Shown here one piece after another: positions 53,182-61,317 of a stretch of DNA of 64,000 nt. The notes beneath the pieces are model-generated. The model saw only the letters and a program-made list of their open reading frames with translations. It searched no databases and was not told the origin of the DNA. The DNA lies in the NCBI GenBank assembly GCA_905372355.1, contig CAJPOT010000007.1:1-64000 (forward strand), read 5' to 3'. Every line of letters begins with the position of its first letter. Position 1 is the stretch's first letter. A program made the position numbers and the translations under genes. This DNA comes from an uncultured Selenomonas sp. GTDB taxonomy: Bacteria; Bacillota; Negativicutes; Selenomonadales; Selenomonadaceae.

Positions 53182-53436
53182 TTATTTCGTCAGAAGCGGG
53201 TTCGCATAGAGCATGATCAGGGCAACAACCGTCGCGATGATCGCCATAGCCTCGATCAGACCGACGGAAATCAGCGTGTTCGTGAAGAGGGTATTCTTCG
53301 CCTCTGGCTGACGCGTGATGCCTTCGATGAAACGAGCCGTGACAAGACCGTCGCCGATGCCGGCGCCGATCGCGGCAAGACCCATCGTAATACCTGCGCC
53401 AATCAAAGCGGCTGCTACCATAATCGCGTTTTCCAT
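53182..53436 (-). CDS. atpE: ATP synthase Fo c subunit with carboxylates in both helices
   Basis: 84-residue hairpin proteolipid. Helix 1 is rich in glycine and alanine (LIGAGITMGLAAIGAGIGDG), the polar loop is RQPE at 42-45, and helix 2 carries the ion-binding glutamate E62 (GLIEAMAII). The serine/threonine ligands that follow the glutamate in Na+-type rings (as in ES/ET) are replaced by alanine-methionine, so protons are the probable coupling ion. An aspartate, D29 in GIGDG, occupies helix 1 near the level of E62; the same residue is found in mycobacterial c subunits (D28). The ATG at 53436 follows GGAGG; the longer frame upstream is not coding. Confidence 0.93.
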   Translation of the reverse strand: MENAIMVAAALIGAGITMGLAAIGAGIGDGLVTARFIEGITRQPEAKNTLFTNTLISVGLIEAMAIIATVVALIMLYANPLLTK

Positions 53437-53494
53437 GAAAAATTTCCTCCTTAAAGTACAATACAAAAACAGAAAGGAACCATCCCCGTCACTT

Positions 53495-54253
53495 TCAATG
53501 CTCCCCGCCTGCGCGGATGGCTTCCGCCGCATCAAGCAGAGCACCGCCCTCGCTCATGGCGTTGACGCCGTGTCCATGATCTTCTCCCTCACTTGCATGG
53601 AAAGAATTTGACAGGTACGCTATCGAAAGCATTGTAAAAATGACGGCCTGCACCATACCGATGAAGATACTGAAAGCAAGCCAGAGGACGGACGGCACAG
53701 GCATCCAAATCGGCAAGAGCTTCAGCAGGATGATGATGAGTATCTCGCCTGCAAGGATGTTGCCGAATAGACGAAAGGCCAGAGTAATGGGCTTCGCTAA
53801 TTCCTCAATGATATTAAGGATGACGAAGACGGGCGTTGGCTGAAAGAAGTGCTTGATGTACTTCATGCCTCCCATATAGAGGCCCAGGCCATGCACCAAG
53901 GCGACGACAAAGAGCGCAAGCCCCAACGTGGTGTTCAAGTCATTCGTCGGCGACGCCATCTTCGGCACGAGGCCGATCCAGTTGGAAACCAAGAGAAACA
54001 TGAACAAGGTGATGATCATTGGCGCGAGCCAGCGACCTTTCGGTCCGAGCGTCGCATCCATCTGCTCATGCAGCCACACGACGACCATCTCCAGCACATT
54101 CTGCCAGCCCGAGGGAATGAGCTGCAAATTGCGCGTCGCGAGAATCGCGATGAGAAGGACGACCGCCATGGTGATCCATGTCATGATCAAGGTTTCCTCA
54201 TTGAAGGTCATGCCGGCGAACTGAATAACTTCGCGAACACCGATTTCATGCAT
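53495..54253 (-). CDS. atpB: ATP synthase Fo a subunit
   Basis: 252-residue membrane subunit with five to six helices forming the ion half-channels. The essential arginine is in ELAKPITLAFRLFGNILAGEILI; conserved SNWIGLVPKMASPTNDLNTTLGLAL lies earlier. The C-terminus carries a longer histidine/glycine-rich tail (SEGEDHGHGVNAMSEGG), unusual for the family and of unknown purpose. It precedes atpE by 58 bases. Confidence 0.96.
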   Translation of the reverse strand: MHEIGVREVIQFAGMTFNEETLIMTWITMAVVLLIAILATRNLQLIPSGWQNVLEMVVVWLHEQMDATLGPKGRWLAPMIITLFMFLLVSNWIGLVPKMASPTNDLNTTLGLALFVVALVHGLGLYMGGMKYIKHFFQPTPVFVILNIIEELAKPITLAFRLFGNILAGEILIIILLKLLPIWMPVPSVLWLAFSIFIGMVQAVIFTMLSIAYLSNSFHASEGEDHGHGVNAMSEGGALLDAAEAIRAGGEH

Positions 54254-54337
54254 GTTTAACTACCTCCCTTTCGGATAAATCTCGGAGAGGGCCGAAAAGC
54301 ATCTCCCCGGAAAGCGCGGATTCAGTCCGCCTTTCCC

Positions 54338-54715
54338 TTATCGGTCTTTTTCGAGCGCGAGCAGCATGATGTGGAGCATCGTCACGACGTAGCATAGGGC
54401 AAAGCCCGAAACCACAGTGAAGAACACCTCGGTCGAGATCTGCACAGCAGCCCAGAACACGATAAAAATCGTGACGAGCCGCAGAACGAATCCCTGCCGC
54501 ATCTCGCGCTTGGCGCGTTCGGCGGTCAGCGTCGTGCTCCGCCATGTGCGCCATACGAGATTCCACAGACAGACTGCCGCCGCCAAATAGCCGATGAGCC
54601 ATGCGCCAATGAGACCCGCGCGTCCGCCGGCGGCGAACGAAACGAGCGCCATGAGTGCAAAGCCAAGAAGCCATGCAGCGAGCCGCTTCGCATATACCGA
54701 TAAGACTTCCCTCAC
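54338..54715 (-). CDS. AtpI-like ATP synthase accessory membrane protein
   Basis: 125 residues with four predicted membrane spans in two hairpins (about 10-28, 32-50, 72-92, 96-116), matching the ATP synthase I family that assists c-ring assembly or Mg2+ supply. The start is a GTG at 54715 with AAGGAGG a few bases before it; the upstream TTG of the longer frame overlaps nothing useful. It heads the atp operon, with atpB starting 84 bases downstream. A family B repeat lies about 100 bases upstream. Confidence 0.8.
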   Translation of the reverse strand: MREVLSVYAKRLAAWLLGFALMALVSFAAGGRAGLIGAWLIGYLAAAVCLWNLVWRTWRSTTLTAERAKREMRQGFVLRLVTIFIVFWAAVQISTEVFFTVVSGFALCYVVTMLHIMLLALEKDR

Positions 54716-54811
54716 ATATTCCTCCTTCGGCAAAAAAGCGCCGTGGTGCGAATATCATTGTAAGAAATCGCTGAACATCTCAGCATTCCCAAACCGCCGC
54801 ATCACTTTTTT

Positions 54812-54975
54812 AAGGAAGCGCGGATAAAATGAGGTCGCCCAGATTTGCACAGATGTGCTGTATCTATCGAGGAGACAAACCGCAGGCGTAGCGGTGCTAC
54901 GTCGAGGATTTGTCGACGATGAGAGGACAGCACAGATGTGTTAAGATGGGCGGCTGAATTTATCAGTGATTCCTG
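54812..54975 (+). repeat. Family B repeat, short complete copy
   Basis: About 163 bp bounded by AAGGAAGCGCGGATAAA and TTTATCAGTGATTCCT (imperfect terminal inverted repeats). Inside, GCACAGATGTGCTGT is complementary to ACAGCACAGATGTGT apart from a GA/GA mismatch, and the centre holds GACAAACC...CGTAGC-GGT-GCTACG...GGATTTGTC. The copy at 59416 has CGC/GCG where this has TGC/GCA, a paired change. Confidence 0.85.
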
Positions 54976-55369
54976 AAGAAACCTTTGCAGCTATTTTACT
55001 GTTTCGACAAAAGAAGCCATTCCCCTGCCGAAAACAAGCGGAAATCGCCATAAAATTAAAGAATGATAAAATAACTAAAAATAGACAACAATTATATAAA
55101 CAATATCTATCTTTTTATAAATAAATAATCAATATAAATTATAGAAAAGTTCATAAATTCATCTTGTCAATATTCGCGGCAGAGACTCGCCTTGGCTTCT
55201 CTCTTTGCAGCGACGAAATGGCAAGCATTTTCCGCTATACGAAAGCACGACGTTATACCTATGTATCGCAGAAAAGAGAGATACACTTAAGCATCTTTTA
55301 AGTTTTCTTGAAAAATTTTCTTATTTCTGTATTCCTTCATGCACCGCGCGAAAACTGCCCGCGACATCG
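54976..55369. other. Very AT-rich gene-free stretch between atpZ and atpI
   Basis: No gene or clear RNA. Bases 55030-55160 are about 80% A+T, mostly runs of A and T, unlike anything else nearby. It may be a nucleoid-protein binding site, a promoter-rich spacer or a recent insertion tract. Confidence 0.5.
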
Positions 55370-55606
55370 TCAGCGCATACGGCGCACGCGCCGATAGACG
55401 GAAAAGAGGGCGAGCGGAAACCCCACGAGGATTCCCGCAAAGATTCCCTTGTGTCCCAAAGAGAAGGCCTCATCCACCAGGCTCCCCACGTACATGCAAA
55501 CGCCGAGAACGGCGCAGAAGAAGATACCGATGCCACTCAAAAAGAGGTAGGCATCGAGCGCTTGACGGAGCGCACCTTTTTCCTTCGGCGATGTTTGCCG
55601 TTCCAT
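55370..55606 (-). CDS. AtpZ/AtpI-family small membrane protein
   Basis: 78 residues with two membrane spans (LDAYLFLSGIGIFFCAVLGVCMYVGSLVDEAF and IFAGILVGFPLALFSVYRRV), matching the putative F1Fo ATPase subunit AtpZ, which often precedes atp operons and may form a Mg2+/Ca2+ channel with AtpI. The ATG at 55606 shares one base with the stop of wecB (TGATG). Although near the atp genes, it is separated from them by the AT-rich stretch and a repeat, and is cotranscribed with wecB. Confidence 0.83.
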   Translation of the reverse strand: MERQTSPKEKGALRQALDAYLFLSGIGIFFCAVLGVCMYVGSLVDEAFSLGHKGIFAGILVGFPLALFSVYRRVRRMR

Positions 55607-56763
55607 CAGCAAGCAGAGAAGATGTCGGGCTTTTCATGGGAAAGCCCCGCATGGTAGAGAATCGCCTGAATGATACGGTGCGCGGCCTCACCGTCTCCGT
55701 AAGGATTGCAGGCGCCGCTCATGCGCTGGTAAGCAACGTCGTCAGTCAGAAGTTCTTTCGCTTCTCGATAGACGTGCTCCTTATCCGTACCGACGAGACG
55801 CACCGTCCCCGCTTCCACGGCTTCGGGCCGCTCCGTCGTATTGCGCAGCACGAGCACTGGCTTGCCGAGCGCCGGCGCCTCCTCCTGCACCCCCCCTGAA
55901 TCCGTAAGAATGAGGTGCGACCGCGCCATAAGGTTTGCGAACGGCTCGTAGTCCAATGGATCGATGAGGTGGACGCGATCGAGGCCGCCGAGCTCTTCCC
56001 GTGCGACTTCGCGCACCTTAGGATTCTTGTGCATAGGGAATACCGCTTCAATGTCGGAAAATTCCTCGACAAGCTCCTTGAGCGCCTTATAGACGTGGCG
56101 CATCGGCTCGCCGAGATTCTCACGCCGATGCGTCGTCACGAGCACGACGCGACGCCCTCCGCCGCCGAGGCCGTCGAGCAGCGCATCGTCGAAGGAAAAA
56201 TCCTCACGCACCGTCTGCTGCAGGGCGTCGATGACCGTATTGCCCGTGACGAAGATGCGGTTTTCATTCACGCCCTCGCGCAGAAGATTCGCCTTTGCCG
56301 TCATCGTCGGCGCAAAATGGAGGTCGGCGATCGCTCCCGTGAGCTTGCGGTTCATCTCCTCGGGAAACGGCGAATACTTGTCCTGTGTACGAAGCCCTGC
56401 CTCCACATGTCCGACTGCCGTCTGATGATAGTAAGAAGCCAACGCTCCTGCAAACGTCGTCGTCGTGTCGCCATGCACGAGTACGATGTCGGGCTTCTCC
56501 TTCGTGAGAACGCCATCGAGTCCAAGGAGAGCCTTCGACGTGATGTCGAAGAGCGTCTGTCCCTGCGCCATGATGTCGAGATCGTAGTCGGGCGTGATGG
56601 AAAAGAGCGAAAGCACCTGGTCGAGCATCTCGCGATGCTGCGCCGTCACGGCGACGAGCGGCGTTATCTCTGCCTCATGTTTCTTGAGTTCGAGCACGAT
56701 CGGCGCCATCTTGATCGCCTCGGGGCGCGTGCCGAAAACCGTCATGACCTTGATCTTCTTCAT
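55606..56763 (-). CDS. wecB: UDP-N-acetylglucosamine 2-epimerase (non-hydrolysing)
   Basis: 385 residues. VMTVFGTRPEAIKMAPIVLELKK at the start, VLVHGDTTTTFAGALASYYHQTAVGHVEAGLRT, FPEEMNRKLTGAIADLHFAPT, TTHRRENLG and LTDSGGVQEEAPALGKPVLVLRNTTERPEAVEAGT near the end are full family hallmarks. It makes UDP-ManNAc for cell-surface polymers. ATG at 56763 follows AAAGGAG. The gene upstream encodes a polyprenyl-phosphate GlcNAc-1-phosphate transferase, an expected partner. Confidence 0.95.
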   Translation of the reverse strand: MKKIKVMTVFGTRPEAIKMAPIVLELKKHEAEITPLVAVTAQHREMLDQVLSLFSITPDYDLDIMAQGQTLFDITSKALLGLDGVLTKEKPDIVLVHGDTTTTFAGALASYYHQTAVGHVEAGLRTQDKYSPFPEEMNRKLTGAIADLHFAPTMTAKANLLREGVNENRIFVTGNTVIDALQQTVREDFSFDDALLDGLGGGGRRVVLVTTHRRENLGEPMRHVYKALKELVEEFSDIEAVFPMHKNPKVREVAREELGGLDRVHLIDPLDYEPFANLMARSHLILTDSGGVQEEAPALGKPVLVLRNTTERPEAVEAGTVRLVGTDKEHVYREAKELLTDDVAYQRMSGACNPYGDGEAAHRIIQAILYHAGLSHEKPDIFSAC

Positions 56764-56830
56764 AGGTTTGTTCTCCTTTTCCCTCACTGGAACGAACGCG
56801 TGGAAAGTATGGCAAAAACTCCGCCCCGCA

Positions 56831-57880
56831 TCAATGCGTCTGGGCGGAATCGTTCATGCGGAAGATGCCGAGCTTCTTCGCGCCGAAGAGCACGGAGACG
56901 ACGACGCCGGCGAAGATGAGGAGCGCGATGCCGCCCGAAACCTCCGTCAAAGCGACGGCGCTGAGACCCAAGAGGGCGCTTATAATGTACATTAAGAGCA
57001 CCGCCTGACGCTGCGTAAAGCCGAGGTCGAGCAGGCGATGATGCAGATGTCCCTTGTCCGGCTTGAAGATCGGCACGCCGCCGCGATAGCGGCGCACGAT
57101 GGCAAATGTCGTGTCCATGATGGGGAGCCCGAGCGCGAGAATCGGCACGATGAGAGCGATCGTCGCCGCGCTCTTGACAGCGCCGATGACGGAGATGCCC
57201 GCGAGCATGAAACCGAGGAACATGCTGCCCGTGTCACCCATAAAGATCTTCGCCGGATTGAAGTTGTAGAAAAGGAAGCCAATGGCAGCTCCCGCAAGCG
57301 CCGCCGTCAGCACGGCAACGAGCGCATAGCCCTGCTGCAGGGCAACGAGACAGATGGTCACAGACGCGATGGTGGCGACGCCCGCCGCCAAGCCGTCGAG
57401 GCCGTCGATGAGATTCACGGTATTCGTCAGACCGACGATCCAAAAGATCGTCGCGGGTATGGCAAGATACTCGAGGTAAAGATAATCGCCGAACGGATCG
57501 GTGATGAAGTCAATGCGCACATCGAAAGCGACGAGCACGCAGGCACAGACGATCTGCCCAAGGAGCTTGACCTTCGCGGGCAGATTCTTGTAGTCATCGA
57601 TGAGTCCCAGAAGCACGATGAGAGAGCCGCCCGTCATGAGTCCTGCCAGTTCAGTCAAAACCTCATCCGAAAGCTCCCCGTAGACCATAAAGCTGAGCAT
57701 CGCGGCCATAAAGGCGATGTAGATGCCGACTCCGCCAATGCGCGGTACCGGCTTCTTATGAACCTTGCGCGCGTCCGGCGCATCGAGCGCCCCCGTTTTT
57801 TTCGCAAAAAAAATGACCGCCGGCGTCACGGCAACCGCGACAACCATGGCGACGAGGAACGCCAAAACGTGATTCGGCAT
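56831..57880 (-). CDS. Polyprenyl-phosphate N-acetylglucosamine-1-phosphate transferase (WecA/TagO family)
   Basis: 349 residues with ten to eleven spans. Motifs of the MraY/WecA superfamily: KVHKKPVPRIGGVGIYIAFM, LLGLIDDYKNLPAKVKLLGQ (DD motif), VNLIDGLDGLAAGVATIAS (NxxxxxDGLDGLA), FNPAKIFMGDTGSMFLGFMLAG and KPDKGHLHHRLLDLG (HIHH-like motif of the WecA branch). It starts O-antigen- or wall-polymer-type lipid-linked glycans from UDP-GlcNAc. The start at 57880 follows AAGGGGTG. It is 67 bases upstream of wecB in the same direction. Confidence 0.92.
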   Translation of the reverse strand: MPNHVLAFLVAMVVAVAVTPAVIFFAKKTGALDAPDARKVHKKPVPRIGGVGIYIAFMAAMLSFMVYGELSDEVLTELAGLMTGGSLIVLLGLIDDYKNLPAKVKLLGQIVCACVLVAFDVRIDFITDPFGDYLYLEYLAIPATIFWIVGLTNTVNLIDGLDGLAAGVATIASVTICLVALQQGYALVAVLTAALAGAAIGFLFYNFNPAKIFMGDTGSMFLGFMLAGISVIGAVKSAATIALIVPILALGLPIMDTTFAIVRRYRGGVPIFKPDKGHLHHRLLDLGFTQRQAVLLMYIISALLGLSAVALTEVSGGIALLIFAGVVVSVLFGAKKLGIFRMNDSAQTH

Positions 57881-57973
57881 GGAAAACAGCACCCCTTTTA
57901 TATACCCGCAGGACGCATCCAAAAGCGTCACCGTTTCTTTTCAACAGCCACTCCACTTTTTCATGAACCATTG

Positions 57974-58194
57974 TATCATGAAAGCCCAAGAAGTCAAGCC
58001 CGTAGGGCGCAGACTGATTGGCTGCTTTCATATAAGGCGGGTGGACATATGTACAGCGAGATGCTTTGATGCCGCCATCGCTGGAAACGGGCACAAAAAA
58101 TAAACCGCGCCTCTTTGCGCGACGGCTGAACATATGTCCATCAAGTTTATCATGAAAGCCCAAGAAGTCAAGCCCGTAGGGCGCAGACTGATTG
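57974..58194 (+). repeat. Family A mosaic repeat, copy 4 (unit, long spacer, truncated unit)
   Basis: First hairpin unit with perfect outer stem TGAAAGC/GCTTTCA, inner stems CCAA/TTGG, AGTC/GACT and GCCC-GTA-GGGC. The long spacer ends in GGCTGAACATATGTCC. The second unit stops at CTGATTG, exactly where the hpf terminator begins. Confidence 0.9.
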
Positions 58195-58224
58195 AAAAAC
58201 CCGCCGGCAGAAGCACCGGCGGGC
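58195..58224 (-). terminator. Rho-independent terminator of hpf
   Basis: CCCGCCGG/CCGGCGGG hairpin with an 8-base loop, followed on the minus strand by five T. Confidence 0.85.
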
Positions 58225-58246
58225 AGTCAAGCACAGAATACAAAAC

Positions 58247-58792
58247 TTAATTTCCCGGTTCGATCAAGGCGTACTTACCATCCGTGCGACGATAAACGAC
58301 GTTGATCTCCTCCGACTCAGCGTTGCGGAACACGAAGAAATTGTGGTTCAAGAGGTTCATCTGCATGATTGCCTCCTGCACATCCATGGGCTTCACGACG
58401 AAGCGCTTCGTCTTCACGAGCGGGAACTCGCCTTCCTCCTCCTGTACGGGAATCGCACCCATCTGCTGCACGGCCTCTTCTTTGAAACCGCCGCCGCGGA
58501 AACGCTTGGCAAGGCGCGTCTTCTGCTTGCGGATCTGACGCTCAAGCTTCTCGACGACGAGGTCGATGGAGGTGTACATATCCATCGTGGCCTCCTCGCC
58601 CCGGAGCAGAACACCACCCGGGATGGGCACAGTGACTTCGACAATATGGCGTCCTTTGGAAACCGTGAGGAGCACCGAGATTTCGCCCACCTCGTCGAAA
58701 TACTTCGTGATTTTGCCGACACGCTTCTCGACATAATCCTTGAGCGACGGGGTGATCTCAATGTTTTTCCCTCGTACCGTGAATGTGGCCAT
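58247..58792 (-). CDS. hpf: Ribosome hibernation-promoting factor, long form
   Basis: 181 residues: N-terminal S30AE domain (FTVRGKNIEITPSLKDYVEKRVGKITKYFDEV, then SIDLVVEKLERQIRKQKTRLAKR) and the C-terminal dimerisation domain (VVKPMDVQEAIMQMNLLNHNFFVFRNAESEEINVVYRRTDGKYALIEPG) that brings two ribosomes together as 100S particles. The start at 58792 is where the family begins, with GGGGA about ten bases upstream. Own terminator downstream. Confidence 0.95.
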   Translation of the reverse strand: MATFTVRGKNIEITPSLKDYVEKRVGKITKYFDEVGEISVLLTVSKGRHIVEVTVPIPGGVLLRGEEATMDMYTSIDLVVEKLERQIRKQKTRLAKRFRGGGFKEEAVQQMGAIPVQEEEGEFPLVKTKRFVVKPMDVQEAIMQMNLLNHNFFVFRNAESEEINVVYRRTDGKYALIEPGN

Positions 58793-58983
58793 AGTGACAT
58801 GTCCCCTTTCCTGTATCTTCTGCTGTATATATTCTCCCTCCGCTCGCAAAACCCTTCTTTTGGAAAAGAATGTTTCTGAAAATTTTCACGAGGGTCATCC
58901 AATGCGTTTTCACTGGCTGACTCCCCGATCCATGTGCCGGCCTTCGATTTCTCTTTCAGCGACTCGTTCCCCTCGTTTGAAAA

Positions 58984-59013
58984 CAAAAGAACCGACTCCA
59001 AACGGAGCCGGTC
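58984..59013 (-). terminator. Rho-independent terminator of the cold-shock gene
   Basis: Minus-strand hairpin ACCGGCTCC-GTTT-GGAGTCGGT (one G-T pair) followed by a T-rich tail. Confidence 0.75.
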
Positions 59014-59084
59014 TTTGCCAAACTTCAGAAAACGCGTGGTTCAATCAACGTTCTCTGAGGGAGCACGACATGCTTTCGCGCAGC

Positions 59085-59285
59085 TTACGCCGTCTTCACG
59101 ACATTGGAAGCCTGCGGGCCGCGTGCGCCTTCGACGATCTCGAATTCTACGCCCTGACCCTCAGCCAACGTCTTGAACCCATCGCCCTGGATTGCAGAGA
59201 AATGGACAAAAACATCATCGCCGTCTTCCCTCTCGATGAAACCATAGCCCTTTTCTGCGCTGAACCATTTGACCTTACCAACCAT
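59085..59285 (-). CDS. Cold-shock domain protein
   Basis: 66-residue CspA-type RNA chaperone: [62 protein letters not shown] carries RNP1 (KGYGFI) and RNP2 (VFVHF). ATG at 59285 preceded by AGGAGG. Single-gene unit. Confidence 0.96.
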   Translation of the reverse strand: MVGKVKWFSAEKGYGFIEREDGDDVFVHFSAIQGDGFKTLAEGQGVEFEIVEGARGPQASNVVKTA

Positions 59286-59415
59286 AGTAATTCCTCCTGT
59301 TTCTTGGTGTGTTGCAGAACCGCGCCTGATACTCACGCAATTTCATTATAGACCCTACCATCTAATCTGTCAATCAAATAGGAGGAAATGATTACGAGGA
59401 CGCCATATTTTTTCT

Positions 59416-59698
59416 AAGGGAGCGCTGATAAAATGAGGTCGTCCAGATTTGCACAGATGCGCTGTATCTATAGCGGTCAACGTCAGCCAATCATGCGACG
59501 CGCTTCGCGCTTGCATTCTTGGGACGTTTTCGCATACGAGCCGTTGCCCAATCGCCTGCGTCCTTCGGACTTGGCTCTTGGACGGCTCAGCAAGGAGACA
59601 AACCGCAGGCGTAGCGGTGCTACGTCGAGGATTTGTCGACGACGAGAGGACAGCGCAGATGTGTGAAGATGGGCGGCTGAATTTATCAGCGCTCCCTA
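59416..59698 (+). repeat. Family B repeat, long copy abutting the aroB stop codon
   Basis: About 282 bp with near-perfect terminal inverted repeats AGGGAGCGCTGATAAA / TTTATCAGCGCTCCCT. Internal arms TGCGCTGT/ACAGCGCA plus CACA/TGTG flank a GA/GA mismatch. It contains about 120 extra bases compared with the 54.8-kb copy, inserted between CTGTATCTAT and GGAGACAAACC. The TAG stop of aroB (59696-59698, minus strand) lies at the right terminus. Confidence 0.88.
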
Positions 59699-60784
59699 AA
59701 ATCTCAAGCAACGCGCCATCGCCGCGCGCACGATGCTCTCTGGCACATCGTCTCGCACGCAGACCTTGCCGATGCCTTCCATGAGCACCCAGTTGACCTT
59801 GCCATCGACCGTCTTCTTGTCGTGGAAGATCGCCGCATAGAGACCTTCGACCGTGCAGCCTTCGGCGAATAGGGGCAGTCCCAACCGCTCTGTCAGACGG
59901 CGCACGCGCAGGACGTCAGCCGAGTCAATCATGCCGAGCGCCTCGCTGATGTATGCCGCGCCCAAAGAACCGATGGCGACGGCCTCGCCGTGATTGTAGC
60001 GCGCATAGCCCGTTTCCTTCTCGATGGCATGAGCGATGGTGTGCCCGTAGTTCAAAATGCGGCGCAGGCCGCCTTCCTTCTCGTCCTTGGCGACAACCTC
60101 CGCCTTGATTTCGCACGAACGCTCGACCATGAAGAGCGCTGCATCATGCGAAAGGCGCAGTGCGTCTGCCGCATGATCTTCGAGAGCGGCGAAGAAATCC
60201 GCGTCAAAGATGATGCCATACTTAATGATCTCGCCGAGTCCCGTGCGGATCTCGCGTTCGGGCAAAGTGGCGAATGTCGCGAGATCGGCGAAAACAGCGG
60301 CGGGCTGGTAGAAAGCGCCGATGAGATTCTTGCCGAGTCGATGGTTGACGGCGACCTTGCCGCCGACGCTTGAATCGACCTGCGCTAGAAGGCTCGTCGG
60401 CAGCTGCACGAAGGGCACGCCGCGCATGTACGCCGCAGCGATGAAGCCCGCAAGGTCGCCGACGACGCCGCCGCCCAAGGCGAATACGGGCGAGCGGCGG
60501 TCAAGTCCCAGCTCGATGGCGTGCGTGAAGATGTCGTCGGCAACGACAAGCGACTTCGAGGCTTCGCCTGCGGGCACGAGATGGAGCGCAGGCTCCAATC
60601 CTGCCTCGCGCAAAGCTGCCAATGTCCTCTCGCCATAAATCTTCCCGACATTTTCATCGGAGATGACGAGCACCTTGTGTGAGAAATTCTGCGCCTTTAC
60701 GAAATCGGAGATTTCCGGCAGAAGATTCTCGCCGATAAAGATGTCGTAACTCGCAGCGCCAAGTTCCACGCGCACCTTGTGCAT
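59696..60784 (-). CDS. aroB: 3-dehydroquinate synthase
   Basis: 362 residues, second step of the shikimate pathway. NAD-binding GGGVVGDLAGFIAAAYMRGVPFVQLPTSLLAQVDSSVGGKVAVNHRLGKNLIGAFYQP and the metal-binding LNYGHTIAHAIEKETGYARYNHGEAVAIGS are clear. The start at 60784 (MHKVRVEL) is two bases after the aroK stop (TGAGATG). The reading frame ends in ...CLRF with its stop at a family B repeat terminus; length is still normal for the family. Confidence 0.96.
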   Translation of the reverse strand: MHKVRVELGAASYDIFIGENLLPEISDFVKAQNFSHKVLVISDENVGKIYGERTLAALREAGLEPALHLVPAGEASKSLVVADDIFTHAIELGLDRRSPVFALGGGVVGDLAGFIAAAYMRGVPFVQLPTSLLAQVDSSVGGKVAVNHRLGKNLIGAFYQPAAVFADLATFATLPEREIRTGLGEIIKYGIIFDADFFAALEDHAADALRLSHDAALFMVERSCEIKAEVVAKDEKEGGLRRILNYGHTIAHAIEKETGYARYNHGEAVAIGSLGAAYISEALGMIDSADVLRVRRLTERLGLPLFAEGCTVEGLYAAIFHDKKTVDGKVNWVLMEGIGKVCVRDDVPESIVRAAMARCLRF

Positions 60785-60785
60785 C

Positions 60786-61316
60786 TCACGCACGAAAAAC
60801 ACCTTCCCTCTTCAAATAGCCGGCGATGTCGTCGACGACCTGCAGCGGCGAAAGATCGCTCGTGTCAACGCTGTAATCCGCGACGTCATAAAGCTCCCTG
60901 CGCTCCGCCATGAGGTCTGCCACCGCCTGCCGGCGATCTCCTGCATCCTTCGCATCGAGCACGGGACGATCGCCCACATGAGCCGTGCGTGCGAGCACGG
61001 CATCGACAGAGGCCGTCAGGCAGATGATCGCGCCATTCTCCTTAAGCAGCGCCACATTCGCCGCGTCCTTGACCGTGCCGCCGCCCGTCGAAATCACAAG
61101 AGCGCGGCGCTTGGCTGTGCGCCTGACCGCCTCCCTTTCCAAAGCGCGGAAAGCCGCCTCACCCTCAGAGGCGAAGATCTCGGGAATCGAGCGCCCAGCC
61201 TCTTCCTCGATCATGCGGTCGAGATCGACGAAGGCACGGCCGAGACGCTGTGCAAGCGCACGTCCCGTGCTCGTCTTGCCCGTGCCCATGAAGCCGATCA
61301 ATACGACGTTCTTCAT
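60786..61316 (-). CDS. aroK: Shikimate kinase
   Basis: 176 residues: P-loop VLIGFMGTGKTSTGRALAQRLGRAFVDLDRMIEEEAGRSIPEIF, with DLDRMIE as the shikimate-binding DxD region, and STGGGTVKD. It joins aroC with the junction TGAGATG, the same as to aroB. The ATG at 61316 follows GGAGGAGG; an upstream start 13 codons earlier lies inside aroC. Confidence 0.95.
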   Translation of the reverse strand: MKNVVLIGFMGTGKTSTGRALAQRLGRAFVDLDRMIEEEAGRSIPEIFASEGEAAFRALEREAVRRTAKRRALVISTGGGTVKDAANVALLKENGAIICLTASVDAVLARTAHVGDRPVLDAKDAGDRRQAVADLMAERRELYDVADYSVDTSDLSPLQVVDDIAGYLKREGVFRA

Positions 61317-61317
61317 C

